From positions 1-64,000 of the forward strand of contig NZ_CAMFIA010000011.1 of NCBI RefSeq assembly GCF_945952405.1: a stretch of DNA of 64,000 nucleotides, in the 5' to 3' direction. The translations under genes and the position numbers were made by a program. The stretch's first letter is position 1. Each line of letters begins with the position of its first letter. The notes beneath the pieces are model-generated. The model was not told the origin of the DNA and searched no databases. It saw only the letters and a program-made list of their open reading frames with translations. Positions 8,207-17,194 of the stretch are shown piece after piece. This DNA comes from an uncultured Stenotrophomonas sp. (lineage in GTDB: Bacteria; Pseudomonadota; Gammaproteobacteria; Xanthomonadales; Xanthomonadaceae).

Positions 8207-8904
8207 GGAGCGAACAGCGTATCCAGGTCGGTGGAAGTGAGCTGCCGCCATTGGCCTTCGTCCAGCCCCTGCAGGTCCAGTCCGCCGACGCGACTGCGGT
8301 GCAGGGCCTGAACGTGATTGCCGGTGGCAGCAAACATGCGGCGTACCTGATGGTAACGGCCTTCGTGCAGCACCAGGCGCGCACGACGCGCATCCAGCAC
8401 TTCGAGTTCAGCCGGCAGCAGGGGGGTCTTCTCCGACTCCAGCATCAGCGTGCCGCTGGCGAACAGCGCCACCTCGTCACCGCGCAGGTCGTCGCTCAGT
8501 TCGACTTCGTAGACCTTGGGCAGCTTCGACTTCGGCGAGATGATCCGGTGCAGCAGGCCACCATCGTCGGTCAACAGCAGCAGGCCGCTGGTCTCACGGT
8601 CAAGACGGCCGACCGTGGACAGCACCGGATCACGATCGCGGAAGCGCGGCGGCAGCAGGTCGTAGATCAGGCGACCGGTGTCCTTGGTCGAGCAGGTGTA
8701 GCCGGCCGGCTTGTGCAGCGCGATCGACAGCCCGACGGGCGGATCCAGTGGCTCGCCATCAACCCGGATGGCGTCATGCGGTACCTGGTCGTCGGCGTAC
8801 AGCACCTCGCCGTCGGCATCGGTGACGCGGCCCTCGCGGAACATCCACTGCACCTGCTTGCGGCTGCCATAGCCCAGGTTGGCGATGTGCTTGACCAGTT
8901 TCAT
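8203..8904 (-). CDS. rsuA: 16S rRNA pseudouridine516 synthase
   Basis: A 233-residue RsuA-type enzyme that isomerises U516 in 16S rRNA. An N-terminal S4-like RNA-binding part (residues 1-50, with GYGSRKQVQWMFREGRV) is followed by the catalytic domain. The key motif GRLDRETSGLLLLTDDG carries the nucleophile Asp102, at the E. coli position. The C-terminal motif HEGRYHQVRRMFAATGN is also typical. The ATG at 8904 overlaps the rsmC stop as ATGA, and its own stop overlaps the next start in the same way. RsmC and RsuA both modify small-subunit RNA, so the coupling makes functional sense. Confidence 0.93.
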   Translation of the reverse strand: MKLVKHIANLGYGSRKQVQWMFREGRVTDADGEVLYADDQVPHDAIRVDGEPLDPPVGLSIALHKPAGYTCSTKDTGRLIYDLLPPRFRDRDPVLSTVGRLDRETSGLLLLTDDGGLLHRIISPKSKLPKVYEVELSDDLRGDEVALFASGTLMLESEKTPLLPAELEVLDARRARLVLHEGRYHQVRRMFAATGNHVQALHRSRVGGLDLQGLDEGQWRQLTSTDLDTLFAP

Positions 8905-9971
8905 TGGCCCTTCCCCCTTCCCTTCACCGCTTCGACCAGCTTGAAGCCGTCGCGTTCGGCGACCACGCGCACCGCGCCGAAACTGTCGTTGAGGGTGTGC
9001 TCGTACGGCAGGTGGCGATTGGCCACCACGTACAGGCGCCCGCCCGGGCGCAGCGCCTGCGCGGCCACGGCGATGAAGCGCTGGCCGATGTCGGGGCGGT
9101 CGGCACGCGAGGGCGTGTGGAACGGCGGGTTGCTGATGATGACGTCGTAGCCCGGCTCGATGCCGGCAGTGACGTCGCGCCACAGGAAGCGCAGCGGCAA
9201 CGGGCGCGGCGGCGGCGCCAGGTTCAGCTCGGCCAGCGCCAGTGCACGCTGCTCGGCTTCATACAGGTCCAGCGCGGTGATCTTCGGGCAACGCTCCAGC
9301 AGCTCGCGCGACAGGTAGCCATAGCCGGCACCGAGGTCGGCGGCACGCCCGGCGAGGTCGGCCGGCAGGTGTTCGGCCAGCAGCGCCGAGGCCGGGTCGA
9401 TGCGGTCCCAGGCAAATACGCCCGGGCGGCTGAGGAAGCGACCGCCGACAATCGGGCGCACCGCATCCAGCGCCGACCAGCGCTTGGCCAGATCGGCATC
9501 CTGCTGGCCCTGCATCGGGGCGGTCCAGTACACGCGGCAGTGATTCTTGGTCAGGCTGCCGCCAAGGCCGGTCAGCTGCTTGAGGTCGCCCTCGCCCGAG
9601 CGTGCGCCCTCGTTGTTGGACTGGCAGGCGACGATACGGCCGCCTTCGGCGACCAGCGCCAGCGCGCGGGCGAACAGCGCACGGGCCTCTTCGCGCTGGC
9701 GCGGCGGCAGCACCAGCACCAGCGGGTAGCGGCCCTTGCCGGCCACGTCGTCCAGCTGCCCGCTTACGGTCCAGCCGGCGGCCTGCTGCAGCGGCTGCGC
9801 GAACGGCGCGAAGCTCTGCTCGCAATGCACCTCACGGTTGCCGGCCGCTTCGCGCAGCGGCCAGCCATCGCGGGCACGCAGGAAGGCCACGGGACCCTCC
9901 GGCCAGCGCAGGGCGCCTTGGGAGAACGGCAGGAACAGGGTCTGCAGGGGGGCGTCGTCGCTGGAGGCCAT
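8901..9971 (-). CDS. rsmC: 16S rRNA guanine methyltransferase RsmC-like
   Basis: A 356-residue two-domain methyltransferase. The N-terminal half is a degenerate methyltransferase-like domain with SNNEGARSGEGDLKQL and the KNHCRVYW strand. The C-terminal half carries the SAM motif AADLGAGYGYLSREL and the base-flipping motif SNPPFHTPS. This architecture is that of RsmC (G1207, 16S rRNA) and RlmG. RsmC is favoured because the next gene acts on 16S rRNA. The ATG at 9971 is the most upstream start in frame and the protein has normal family length. Confidence 0.88.
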   Translation of the reverse strand: MASSDDAPLQTLFLPFSQGALRWPEGPVAFLRARDGWPLREAAGNREVHCEQSFAPFAQPLQQAAGWTVSGQLDDVAGKGRYPLVLVLPPRQREEARALFARALALVAEGGRIVACQSNNEGARSGEGDLKQLTGLGGSLTKNHCRVYWTAPMQGQQDADLAKRWSALDAVRPIVGGRFLSRPGVFAWDRIDPASALLAEHLPADLAGRAADLGAGYGYLSRELLERCPKITALDLYEAEQRALALAELNLAPPPRPLPLRFLWRDVTAGIEPGYDVIISNPPFHTPSRADRPDIGQRFIAVAAQALRPGGRLYVVANRHLPYEHTLNDSFGAVRVVAERDGFKLVEAVKGRGKGQ

Positions 9972-10128
9972 CGGCGCGGGTACTTCAAGCGTGAGGGCCG
10001 TCCATTGTACCGGCTTGGCCGGCCCGGCCCGGGCGGCCGTTTTGCGAAACCCGAACGGGGCCTTGATCCGACAGCAACAGTGGAACGTTCAGGGTAAAGG
10101 CTCCCCCCGGAAACCCAGGAGAACCTGC

Positions 10129-10392
10129 ATGCGAGCCTTGTTCGTCGGTGGCGTGGTCGACAACAGTGAAATGGACCTGGAAGGCAGCCATCCGCCCGTG
10201 CATTACCCCGAGGACACCGGCGGCGGCCACTCGCGCTACCGGCTGCACCAGGTCGGCCACGGCAGCGATGGCAGCGTGGCCTACGCGGTCTATGGTGCGC
10301 CCGACCTGGCCGATGACGAGGTGGCCCGGGTTGCCGAGGAGCGCGCCTATGCGCGCCGGTTCGAAGCAACCCCGACCCTGTTCGAGCATTGA
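10129..10392 (+). CDS. Small conserved hypothetical protein (87 aa)
   Basis: An 87-residue acidic soluble protein beginning MRALFVGGVVDNSEMDLEGS. AGGAGA lies 6 bases before the ATG, which makes the start very secure. A hydrophobic first strand, a Gly-rich turn and a C-terminal helix (VARVAEERAYARRFE) can be seen. There is no signal peptide or cysteine. It is a single gene flanked by oppositely oriented genes. I do not recognise the family. Confidence 0.75.
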   Translation: MRALFVGGVVDNSEMDLEGSHPPVHYPEDTGGGHSRYRLHQVGHGSDGSVAYAVYGAPDLADDEVARVAEERAYARRFEATPTLFEH

Positions 10393-10434
10393 GCAACCGG
10401 TGAGATTGCCGGCGGCGTAGGCGGGACACCCCCT

Positions 10435-10506
10435 GTAGCGCCCGGGCCCAGGCTCGGGCGGCGGCACAGCCGGGCCACCCGCAGCCGAGCGCCGGCTCGG
10501 CTCTAC
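10435..10506. repeat. SMAG hairpin pair
   Basis: An imperfect plus-strand unit starts at GTAG 10435 and a minus-strand unit AGCCGAG...CTAC spans 10483-10506. The pair separates two convergent small genes. Confidence 0.7.
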
Positions 10507-10535
10507 AACACCTTTAGATGGCGCCGCCGGGCTGT

Positions 10536-10826
10536 CTAGAGCCTCGGCGGCAGCCGGCGGATGCTGGCGATCTCGTCCAGCCAGACATGGTGCTGCTGCA
10601 CCGGCGTGTCGTAGTCATCCAGGCGCAGCTGGCCATTGCTGCCTTCATCGCCGGCCTCGTTGCGGTACTGCTGCACGGTCGGCTTCACCGCGACGGTGCC
10701 GAGCAGGCGACGACCATCCTGCAGGGTCAGTTCAACCTGCGTTTCGCCTTCCAGCTGCGGCAGCAGGGCTTCCAGGCGCGCAATCTGCGCCGGATCGGTG
10801 TGGATGCGGGGAGCTATGCGGGACAT
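10536..10826 (-). CDS. DUF3247 family protein (Sm-like fold)
   Basis: A 96-residue protein with the start set by AGGAGGT five bases upstream of the ATG at 10826. The sequence (MSRIAPRIHTDPAQIARLEA, then VELTLQDGRRLLGTVAVKPT) resembles DUF3247. From memory, a Xanthomonas member (XC5848) has an Sm-like beta-barrel structure. The strand pattern VELTLQDGR-LLGTVAV fits a small barrel. No partner or RNA ligand can be inferred from the sequence. It lies just downstream of the hybrid kinase on the same strand, 43 bases away. Confidence 0.75.
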   Translation of the reverse strand: MSRIAPRIHTDPAQIARLEALLPQLEGETQVELTLQDGRRLLGTVAVKPTVQQYRNEAGDEGSNGQLRLDDYDTPVQQHHVWLDEIASIRRLPPRL

Positions 10827-10869
10827 CGGCGACCTCCTGCCTGCAGGGTCGCCGATCGGCCGTGAATGC

Positions 10870-12858
10870 TCAGTGCAGCGCGCTGTCGGCGCGTGGCACC
10901 TGTACCTTGCGCACGGCGGCCACCAGCTGCGCCACCGAGTACGGCTTGGCCACATGCTCCTGGAAGCCCGATGCCAACGCGCGGCGGCGGTCATCGGCCC
11001 GTGCCAGCGCAGTCACCGCCACCGCGGGCAGGGTCGTGGCATCCACGCCCATGTCCTCGCGCAGCGTGCGCACCAGCCCATAGCCATCCATGCCGGGCAT
11101 GCCGATGTCGGTGAGCATCACGTGGTACTGCAGATGACCGGTATCAGCCAGCAGTGCCAGCGCCTCGCCGGCCGAACTGGCCGCCGATACGCTGGCGCCC
11201 TGCTCTTCCAGCATGCGCCGCAGGTATTCCAGCACTTCCGGCTGGTCTTCCACCGCCAGTACGTGCATGCCGCGCAGCGGATACGGCTCGACCACCACCG
11301 GTTCCAGGATCGGCCCGCTGATCACTTCGCGCAGCGGCCGCCGCTCGGCATCGGGAATGTGCTTGGGCAGGCGCACGGTGAAGGTGGCACCGTGGCCGTG
11401 CCCTTCACTGGCTGCGGTGACCGTGCCGCCATGCAGCTCGACCAGCTGCTGCACGATCGCCAGGCCCAGACCAAGGCCGCCATGCCGGCGCGTGGTGGTG
11501 CCGTCGGCCTGGCGGAAGCGGCTGAACAGATGATGGAGGAATTCAGGCGCAATGCCGTCACCGGTGTCGCGCACGGTGATCACCCAGTGGTTGCCATCCG
11601 ACTGCAGTTGCAGGTCGATGCGGCCTTCGGCCGGGGTGAACTTGATCGCGTTCGAGAGCAGGTTCCAGAACACCTGCTGCAGCCGGGTCGCATCGCCCAG
11701 CACCAGGCTGGGCTGCTCCGGCAGCTGCAGGTGCACGTCCAGCGCCTTGCCTTCGGCGACCAGTTCCTGCGCGCCGATGGCCTCGCCCAGCAATCCGCGC
11801 AGGTCCAGTACTTCCACTTCCAGCTGCACTTTGCCCAGCAGCATGCTGCTGAGGTCGAGCATGTCCGAGATCAGCCGCTTCTGCGCACCGGCGCTGTTGG
11901 CGATCACGTTCAGCCCCTTGTACAGCGGGCTGGTGTTGTCCACCCGCTGCAGCAGCAGTTCGCTCCAACCGAGGATGGTGGTCAGCGGGGTGCGCAGCTC
12001 ATGCGACAGCGTGGCGAGGAATTCGTCCTTCAGCCGCGCCATGTTCTCGGCGGCACTGCGCGCCGCGCGCTCGGACTGCAGCAGTTCCTCGCGGGCCAGT
12101 TCGATCTCGCGGCGTTCGGTCACGTCCGGGCTGCTGCCGGCCAGGCCGATGAAGCGGCCCATGCGCGAGAAGCGCGGGCGTGCGTTCATCTCCAGCCAGC
12201 GCCACTGCCCATCGGCACGCCGTGCCCGCACCAGCGCATGCATCGAGCGCTGCGCCTTCAACGCCTCCTGCAGTTCGTACTCGAACACCGAGGCATCGTC
12301 CGGATGCACCAGCCCGCGCCAGACATCTTCCGGCACGCGGGTCTCGTCGCCGCCGAAGAACTCGCTGAAGGCGCTGTTGACGAAGCGGGCATGGCCGCGC
12401 TCATCGAGCACCCACACCGGCATCGGCAGGCCATCGGCGAGCGCGCTGAAACGGGCTTCGCTCTCGCCCAGCTCCACTTCCATCTGCTTGCGCGCGGTGA
12501 TGTCGAAGAACAGGATGCCGACCTTGTCTTCACCCGGCCGCCCCACGCGTACCGCGTCGACCGCGAACGAGCGGCCCAGCGCGCGTGCTTCCATCTCGAA
12601 CTGCGCCGGGCGGCCGCTGCGTGCGACCTCGCCGTAGATGCGGAACCAGTCTTCCTCGTGGTGCGGCTGCAGCAGGCTCATGTGCTGGCCCCGCGCGTCC
12701 TTCAGCCCGGTATGACGCTCGAACGCGTCGTTGACCTCGATGAAACGATAGTCCACCGCGCGATCGCCTTCGAACAGCACCTGGATCACGCAGAAACCGG
12801 CGTTGATGCGCTCAAGCACGCCATGATGCAGGTCGGGTTCGGGCGCCGGCACCATCAT
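10870..12858 (-). CDS. Soluble PAS-PAS hybrid sensor histidine kinase
   Basis: A 662-residue hybrid kinase with no membrane segment. Two PAS domains (about residues 10-130 and 135-265) each contain the typical FIEVNDAF / FVNSAFSEFF core. The HisKA H-box is LATLSHELRTPLTTILGWSE. The ATPase domain has N box NLLSNAIKFTP, G1 DTGDGIAPE and G2 GGLGLGLAIV. A C-terminal receiver follows, with the phospho-acceptor Asp in MLTDIGMPGMDGYG and the Lys in VAKPYSVA. The start at 12858 has GGAG eight bases upstream; an ATG at 12930 adds 24 residues but its GGAAG is too close. No cognate regulator is adjacent. Confidence 0.9.
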   Translation of the reverse strand: MMVPAPEPDLHHGVLERINAGFCVIQVLFEGDRAVDYRFIEVNDAFERHTGLKDARGQHMSLLQPHHEEDWFRIYGEVARSGRPAQFEMEARALGRSFAVDAVRVGRPGEDKVGILFFDITARKQMEVELGESEARFSALADGLPMPVWVLDERGHARFVNSAFSEFFGGDETRVPEDVWRGLVHPDDASVFEYELQEALKAQRSMHALVRARRADGQWRWLEMNARPRFSRMGRFIGLAGSSPDVTERREIELAREELLQSERAARSAAENMARLKDEFLATLSHELRTPLTTILGWSELLLQRVDNTSPLYKGLNVIANSAGAQKRLISDMLDLSSMLLGKVQLEVEVLDLRGLLGEAIGAQELVAEGKALDVHLQLPEQPSLVLGDATRLQQVFWNLLSNAIKFTPAEGRIDLQLQSDGNHWVITVRDTGDGIAPEFLHHLFSRFRQADGTTTRRHGGLGLGLAIVQQLVELHGGTVTAASEGHGHGATFTVRLPKHIPDAERRPLREVISGPILEPVVVEPYPLRGMHVLAVEDQPEVLEYLRRMLEEQGASVSAASSAGEALALLADTGHLQYHVMLTDIGMPGMDGYGLVRTLREDMGVDATTLPAVAVTALARADDRRRALASGFQEHVAKPYSVAQLVAAVRKVQVPRADSALH

Positions 12859-13102
12859 CGGTGGGCGCTCCACTAGGGGCGGCAGTGTGGACAAGGGCGT
12901 CTGGAACGGGCCGGATTGGAGGCACAGCATCTTCCAGAGAGCGTATTCACAGCGTCAAGCGCCGTCAGTCATGGTTGACGACGATGAATTGGCGGCAACC
13001 ACGTTCGCGCATGTCGCATTCGGCCGTTGCGGTCCCCCGCGGCCGGGATCACACTCGAACCGAGATCAACATCGTCCCCACCGAGGGACGCAGGAGACCG
13101 TC

Positions 13103-13669
13103 ATGAAAGTCTCACGTGCTGGCACCCTGCTGCTGGCCGCCGTCCTCGCGGCCGGCACCGCCACGGCCGCGCCGCGCACCGTGACCGATCCGCAGGCCCC
13201 CCGTGCGCTGCCGGCCGATGGCCCGGTGAGCGTGAAATGGGATGATCCGGCCAAGTTCACCGAGATCCGCCAGAGTGGCAACCGTTTCGAGGCTGAGCGC
13301 GGTGATTGGGTGCAGCAGATCGCACGCTACCTGCAGACCACCGCCGCCAAGCCGCTGCAGCCCGGGCAGACCCTGGATGTGACCCTGGTCGACATCAAGC
13401 GTGCCGGCGACTACGAGCCGTGGCACGGCCCGCGCGGGCGTGACATCCGGGTCCTGCGTGACATCTATCCGCCGCGCATCAGCCTGCAGTACACGCTGAA
13501 GGACGCCAGTGGCCGCATTGTCAGCGAGGGCGATGCGCGCCTCAGCGACTCGGGCTATCTGCAGGGCAGTGGCCTGCTGACCGACAGCGATCCGCTGCGC
13601 TACGAGAAGCGCCTGATCAATGACTGGGTCAAGCGCCAGCTGACCAGCCAGGCGACCGCCGCTCGCTGA
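13103..13669 (+). CDS. Exported DUF3016 protein
   Basis: A 188-residue protein with a Sec signal peptide (hydrophobic stretch about residues 5-22, cleavage near ATAAP). The mature part carries VSVKWDDPAKFTEIRQ, GDWVQQIARYLQ and DIKRAGDYEPWHG, which fit DUF3016, a periplasmic family of unknown function common in xanthomonads. AGGAGA lies 5 bases before the ATG. It is divergent from the hybrid kinase, sharing a 244-bp upstream region. No catalytic motif is apparent. Confidence 0.85.
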   Translation: MKVSRAGTLLLAAVLAAGTATAAPRTVTDPQAPRALPADGPVSVKWDDPAKFTEIRQSGNRFEAERGDWVQQIARYLQTTAAKPLQPGQTLDVTLVDIKRAGDYEPWHGPRGRDIRVLRDIYPPRISLQYTLKDASGRIVSEGDARLSDSGYLQGSGLLTDSDPLRYEKRLINDWVKRQLTSQATAAR

Positions 13670-13681
13670 ACCCGGGCCAGG

Positions 13682-13758
13682 TGCCGACCCAGGTCGGCAG
13701 CTACCAGAGCCACGTACGGCCAGCCCACCAACGGTAGGTGTCGACCCTGGTCGACACC
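13682..13758. repeat. SMAG hairpin pair
   Basis: A minus-strand unit (13682-13704) and a plus-strand unit starting GTAGGTGTCGAC (13734-13758) lie in the convergent gap between the DUF3016 gene and alr. A degenerate third stem (GCCGACCAAGGCCGGC) follows. Confidence 0.75.
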
Positions 13759-13793
13759 CATTCACAGCGCCGACCAAGGCCGGCGGTGTTCGG

Positions 13794-14864
13794 TCAGTCC
13801 TGATAGACCCTGGCCACGCGCTTGACCGCGCACGGCAGCTGGTACGCACTCACACCGCAACGCGGCGCCAGTTCGGCAAGGGTCGGTGCATGGCCCCACA
13901 GCTCCACCACGCTGCCGATGCCGGCCTGCGGATGCGCGGTCAGGTCCACGGTCAGCATGTCCATCGACACACGCCCGATCAGCACACCGGGTTGGCCGTC
14001 GATCAGCACCGGGGTGCCGTTCGGCGCGAACTGCGGATAGCCATCGGCGTAACCCAGCGCCACCACGCCCACCCGGGTGCGCGCCTTGGACACGAAGCGG
14101 GCGCCGTAGCCGACCGGTTCACCGGCCTCGATCCAGCGCTCGGCGATCACCCTGGACTGCATCGTCATCACCGGGCGCAGGCGCGCGGTGATCTGCGAGT
14201 TCTCAGGCAGCGGGTTGGCGCCGTACAGCATCAGGCCGGGACGCACCCAGTCGCTGCGTACGTCCGGCCAGCCCAGCAGGGCCGGTGAATTGCACACGCT
14301 GGTCTCGCCTTCCAGCCCATCGATGGCACGCGCGAAGGTCGCGGCCTGTTCGTGGGTGCGTTCGCTGTCCAGCTCGTCGGCGCGCGCCAGATGGGTCATC
14401 AGCACGATGCGTTCGACCTGCGGCAGGGCCGACAGGCGCGCATGCGCAGCGCGGAATCCCTCCACGTCCAGGCCGAGCCGGTGCATGCCACTGTCCAGCT
14501 TCAGCCACACCGTCAGCGGGCGCGGGCTGTCGAAGCTGGCGAGCGCCTCCAGCTGCCACGGCGAACCCACCGCGAACCAGAAATCGTGCTCGGCCACCAG
14601 CGCCATGTCGCTGGGCTCGAAGATACCTTCCAGCAGCAGGATCGGCGCACGGATGCCCGCCTGGCGCAGCTCCAGCGCTTCTTCGATGGTGGCCACGCCG
14701 AAGCCGTCGGCCTCGTCTTCCAACGCCTGCGCGCAGCGCACCGCGCCGTGGCCGTAGGCATCGGCCTTGATGATGGCCAGGGCCTTGCCACCGCCCAGTT
14801 CACGGGCGAGCCGGTAGTTGCTGCGCAGGGCGCCCAGATCGATCAGCGCGCGGGCAGGACGCAT
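13794..14864 (-). CDS. alr: Alanine racemase (catabolic, DadX-type by context)
   Basis: A PLP enzyme of 356 residues that interconverts L- and D-alanine. The PLP lysine is Lys33 in [11 protein letters not shown], the hallmark of fold-III racemases. The catalytic Tyr region VGYGARF, the C-terminal barrel segment ALGYADGYP and the [10 protein letters not shown] motif are present. Its start overlaps the end of dadA by 22 bases, so both genes form one operon. That context and the divergent Lrp-type regulator suggest the catabolic DadX role: making D-alanine for DadA to oxidise. Confidence 0.93.
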   Translation of the reverse strand: MRPARALIDLGALRSNYRLARELGGGKALAIIKADAYGHGAVRCAQALEDEADGFGVATIEEALELRQAGIRAPILLLEGIFEPSDMALVAEHDFWFAVGSPWQLEALASFDSPRPLTVWLKLDSGMHRLGLDVEGFRAAHARLSALPQVERIVLMTHLARADELDSERTHEQAATFARAIDGLEGETSVCNSPALLGWPDVRSDWVRPGLMLYGANPLPENSQITARLRPVMTMQSRVIAERWIEAGEPVGYGARFVSKARTRVGVVALGYADGYPQFAPNGTPVLIDGQPGVLIGRVSMDMLTVDLTAHPQAGIGSVVELWGHAPTLAELAPRCGVSAYQLPCAVKRVARVYQD

Positions 14865-16147
14865 GTGCGGTTCTCATGTTGCGGCGCGTGACCGTACTGG
14901 CCATAGCGGAAAATATCCAGGCCTTCGGTGCTGATCTGCGGCTGGCGCGCGCTCATCAGGTCGGCCAGGTAGCGGCCCGAACCACAGGCCATGGTCCAGC
15001 CCAGGGTGCCGTGGCCGGTATTGAGGTACAGGTTGCGGAACGGCGTGGCGCCAATCACCGGCGTACCGTCCGGCGTGGCCGGGCGCAGGCCGGTCCAGAA
15101 CTGCGCGCGCGACAGGTCACCGCCCTTCGGGTACAGGTCGCTGACCACCAGTTCCAGGGTTTCGCGGCGGCGCTGCGACAACGACAGGTCGAAGCCGGCC
15201 ACTTCGGCCATGCCGCCGACGCGGATGCGGTCGTCGAAACGGGTGACCGCTACCTTGTAGCTCTCGTCGAGGATGGTCGAGGTCGGTGCCATCGCCGGAT
15301 CGGTGATCGGCAGGGTCAGCGAGTAGCCCTTCAGCGGGTACACCGGAAGGCGCATGCCCAGCGGCGCCACCAGCGCCGGCGAGTAGCTGCCCAGCGCGAC
15401 CACGAAGCGGTCGGCGGTTTCCAGCTTGCCGTCGATGCGTACGCCGCTGATGCGGTCGCCGTCGAACTCCAGGCCGGTGATGTCCTGGTCGAAACGGAAT
15501 TCGACGCCGGCGTCCACGCACATCTGCGCCAGGCGGCGGGTGAACAGCTGGCAATCGCCGGTCTGGTCGCGCGGCAGGCGCAGCGCGCCGACCAGGCCAT
15601 CAACGTGCGCCAGCGCGGGCTCGGCCTGGATGATGCCGGCACGGTCGAGCACCTCGTACGGCACGCCGTACTGGGCCAGGATCTCGATGTCCTGCGCCGA
15701 GGCATCCAGCTGCTGCTGGGTGCGGAACAGCTGGGTGGTACCCAGGTCGCGGCCTTCGAACTCGATGCCGACCTGCGCGCGCAGCTCGTTCAGGCAGTCG
15801 CGGCTGTACTCGGACATGCGCACCATGCGCGCCTTGTTGATCGCGTAGCGCTCGTGGGTGCAGTTGCGCAGCATCTGCCACAGCCAGCGGTACTGGGCCA
15901 GGTCCATGCCCGGGCGGATCGCCAGCGGCGCATGCTTCTCGAACAGCCAGCCGATCGCCTTCTTCGGCACGCCCGGGGCCGCCCACGGCGAGGTGTAGCC
16001 GAACGACAGCTGGCCGGCGTTGGCAAAGCTGGTCTCCAGCGCCGGGCCGGGCTGGCGGTCGATGACCGTGACTTCAAACCCGGCCTGTCGCAGGTACCAG
16101 GCACTGGTGGTGCCGATCACGCCGCTGCCGAGAACTAGGACTCGCAT
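14843..16147 (-). CDS. dadA: D-amino acid dehydrogenase, small subunit
   Basis: A 434-residue FAD enzyme of the DAO superfamily that oxidises D-alanine to pyruvate and ammonia, passing electrons to the respiratory chain at the inner membrane. The FAD-binding motif [15 protein letters not shown] is at residues 4-18, followed by [19 protein letters not shown], which is typical of DadA. The C-terminal [17 protein letters not shown] loop closes the FAD site. It is the first gene of dadA-alr and divergent from an Lrp/AsnC gene. A perfect 8-bp inverted repeat lies in the shared region. Confidence 0.95.
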   Translation of the reverse strand: MRVLVLGSGVIGTTSAWYLRQAGFEVTVIDRQPGPALETSFANAGQLSFGYTSPWAAPGVPKKAIGWLFEKHAPLAIRPGMDLAQYRWLWQMLRNCTHERYAINKARMVRMSEYSRDCLNELRAQVGIEFEGRDLGTTQLFRTQQQLDASAQDIEILAQYGVPYEVLDRAGIIQAEPALAHVDGLVGALRLPRDQTGDCQLFTRRLAQMCVDAGVEFRFDQDITGLEFDGDRISGVRIDGKLETADRFVVALGSYSPALVAPLGMRLPVYPLKGYSLTLPITDPAMAPTSTILDESYKVAVTRFDDRIRVGGMAEVAGFDLSLSQRRRETLELVVSDLYPKGGDLSRAQFWTGLRPATPDGTPVIGATPFRNLYLNTGHGTLGWTMACGSGRYLADLMSARQPQISTEGLDIFRYGQYGHAPQHENRTCVLPAR

Positions 16148-16206
16148 GGGACTTCTCCAACCCGATCATTCCCTGCACTGGAGCGTGCCGGGACCATAAT
16201 TGGGGA

Positions 16207-16212
16207 AGTATA
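16207..16212 (-). promoter_or_regulatory. Candidate -10 box of dadA-alr
   Basis: On the minus strand this reads TATACT, about 60 bases upstream of the dadA start. No good -35 box is seen at 16-18 bases. The inner palindrome occupies that place, which fits an activated promoter. Confidence 0.4.
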
Positions 16213-16226
16213 GACAGCCGATACCA

Positions 16227-16252
16227 GTTGATTTGCCTGTTTTGAAATCAAC
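16227..16252. promoter_or_regulatory. Lrp/AsnC-type operator palindrome
   Basis: GTTGATTT-N10-AAATCAAC is a perfect 8-bp inverted repeat. It extends to 10 of 11 matches with flanking CC/GG. It is centred between the divergent dadA and Lrp-type genes, with AT-rich arms as expected for this regulator family. Confidence 0.6.
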
Positions 16253-16296
16253 CGGCAGGATGTTCTCCTGCAATTCATTCCCCAAGGTTGACGGCC

Positions 16297-16776
16297 ATGG
16301 CCACCCGAACCCGCGAACTGGACAAGATCGACCGCAAGATCCTGCGCATCCTGCAGGCCGAGGGCCGCATCTCCTTCACCGAACTGGGCGAGCGGGTCGG
16401 CCTGTCCACCACGCCGTGCACCGAACGCGTGCGGCGGCTGGAGCGCGAGGCGGTGATCACCGGCTACCACGCCCACCTGGACCCGGCGGCGGTAAAGGCC
16501 AGCCTGCTGGTGTTCGTGGAGATCAGCCTGGCCTACAAGTCCGGCGACATCTTCGAGGAATTCCGGCGCGCGGCGCTGAAACTGCCCAACGTGCTGGAGT
16601 GCCATCTGGTGTCGGGCGACTTCGACTATCTGCTGAAGGCACGCATCAGCGAGATGGCGTCCTATCGCAAGCTGCTTGGCAGCACCCTGCTGACGCTGCC
16701 GCATGTACGTGAGTCGAAGAGCTACATCGTGATGGAAGAGGTGAAGGAAACGCTGAGCCTGCCGATTCCGGATTGA
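16297..16776 (+). CDS. Lrp/AsnC-family regulator (DadR/BkdR-like)
   Basis: A 159-residue Lrp-type protein. The N-terminal helix-turn-helix is LDKIDRKILRILQAEGRIS...TELGERVGLSTTPCTERVRR (residues about 8-50). A RAM/effector domain follows (about 70-150, with VLECHLVSGDFDYLLKARI). Divergent from dadA-alr, it is the likely activator or repressor that responds to alanine. The ATG at 16297 has AAGG nine bases upstream; a TTG at 16288 is an in-frame alternative. Lrp-type proteins usually also control their own gene, which the palindromes here would allow. Confidence 0.93.
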   Translation: MATRTRELDKIDRKILRILQAEGRISFTELGERVGLSTTPCTERVRRLEREAVITGYHAHLDPAAVKASLLVFVEISLAYKSGDIFEEFRRAALKLPNVLECHLVSGDFDYLLKARISEMASYRKLLGSTLLTLPHVRESKSYIVMEEVKETLSLPIPD

Positions 16777-16790
16777 AGCCGGGACCAAAC

Positions 16791-16869
16791 GGGGTCAGAG
16801 CCCGCAGTTCGGGATCCGACCCCAGTGCGCTGGATCGGGGTCAGACCCCGCGCAGCGGGCTCTGACCCC
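16791..16869. repeat. Two GGGGTCAGA-type palindromes
   Basis: Two imperfect hairpins, each opening GGGGTCAGA and closing GACCCC (16791-16823 and 16837-16869), sit after the Lrp-type gene. The same family recurs at 20120, 22033 and 40888. Confidence 0.7.
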
Positions 16870-16881
16870 GGGGCCGCCACC

Positions 16882-17043
16882 TCAGCGCTGCTGCGGGTGT
16901 TTCTGCGAGCGCTGATCCTGCTGCTTGCCGCCCTTGTGCGGCTGCTGCGGATCCATCTGCTGCTGCTGTTGCTGTTGCTGCTGCTGTTGCGGGTTGCGGC
17001 CCTGCGGTTCCTTGCCGGGATGACGGTTCTGCTGGTTTTTCAT
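16882..17043 (-). CDS. Small Gln-rich protein with an 11-Gln run
   Basis: A 53-residue very hydrophilic frame starting MKNQQNRHPGKEPQGRNP. Eleven consecutive glutamines (mixed CAG/CAA codons) follow, then MDPQQPHKGGKQQDQRSQKH. It is basic and likely unstructured. The HKGGK patch recalls the KGG repeat of small stress proteins, but a single copy is weak evidence. No clear ribosome site was found; an ATG at 17070 would add nine residues. The mixed codons argue against a pure triplet slippage tract. Confidence 0.4.
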   Translation of the reverse strand: MKNQQNRHPGKEPQGRNPQQQQQQQQQQQMDPQQPHKGGKQQDQRSQKHPQQR

Positions 17044-17194
17044 GATCGCGATCCAGTGGACGAAGGACATGCGGCGGCGGAATGCCGGCGCAGGGCCACG
17101 GTGGTCCCGGATCGGTTAATCGCAGGCGAAAAAGCAGTGAGCGGGCAGCCATCGTTTTCCGGCGTTCAGCTGGGGCGCCGCGCCCATCCCGGCC

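Larger units (their letters stand above)
16200..16285. promoter_or_regulatory. Outer operator half-sites TTGGGGAA/TTCCCCAA
   Basis: TTGGGGAA (16200-16207) and its exact reverse complement TTCCCCAA (16278-16285) flank the inner palindrome in the dadA-Lrp intergenic region. The right copy covers the AAGG that precedes the Lrp-type start, so a bound protein could block translation initiation or transcription of the regulator. Confidence 0.4.

Noticed and set aside
10636..12876. A 746-codon plus-strand frame opposite the hybrid kinase
   Set aside because: It is the antisense shadow of the kinase; no domain, ribosome site or signal is visible in it.
16961..16993. CAG/CAA tract as a microsatellite
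   Set aside because: The codons are mixed, so it is not a pure repeat. It is treated as the Gln run of a small candidate protein.
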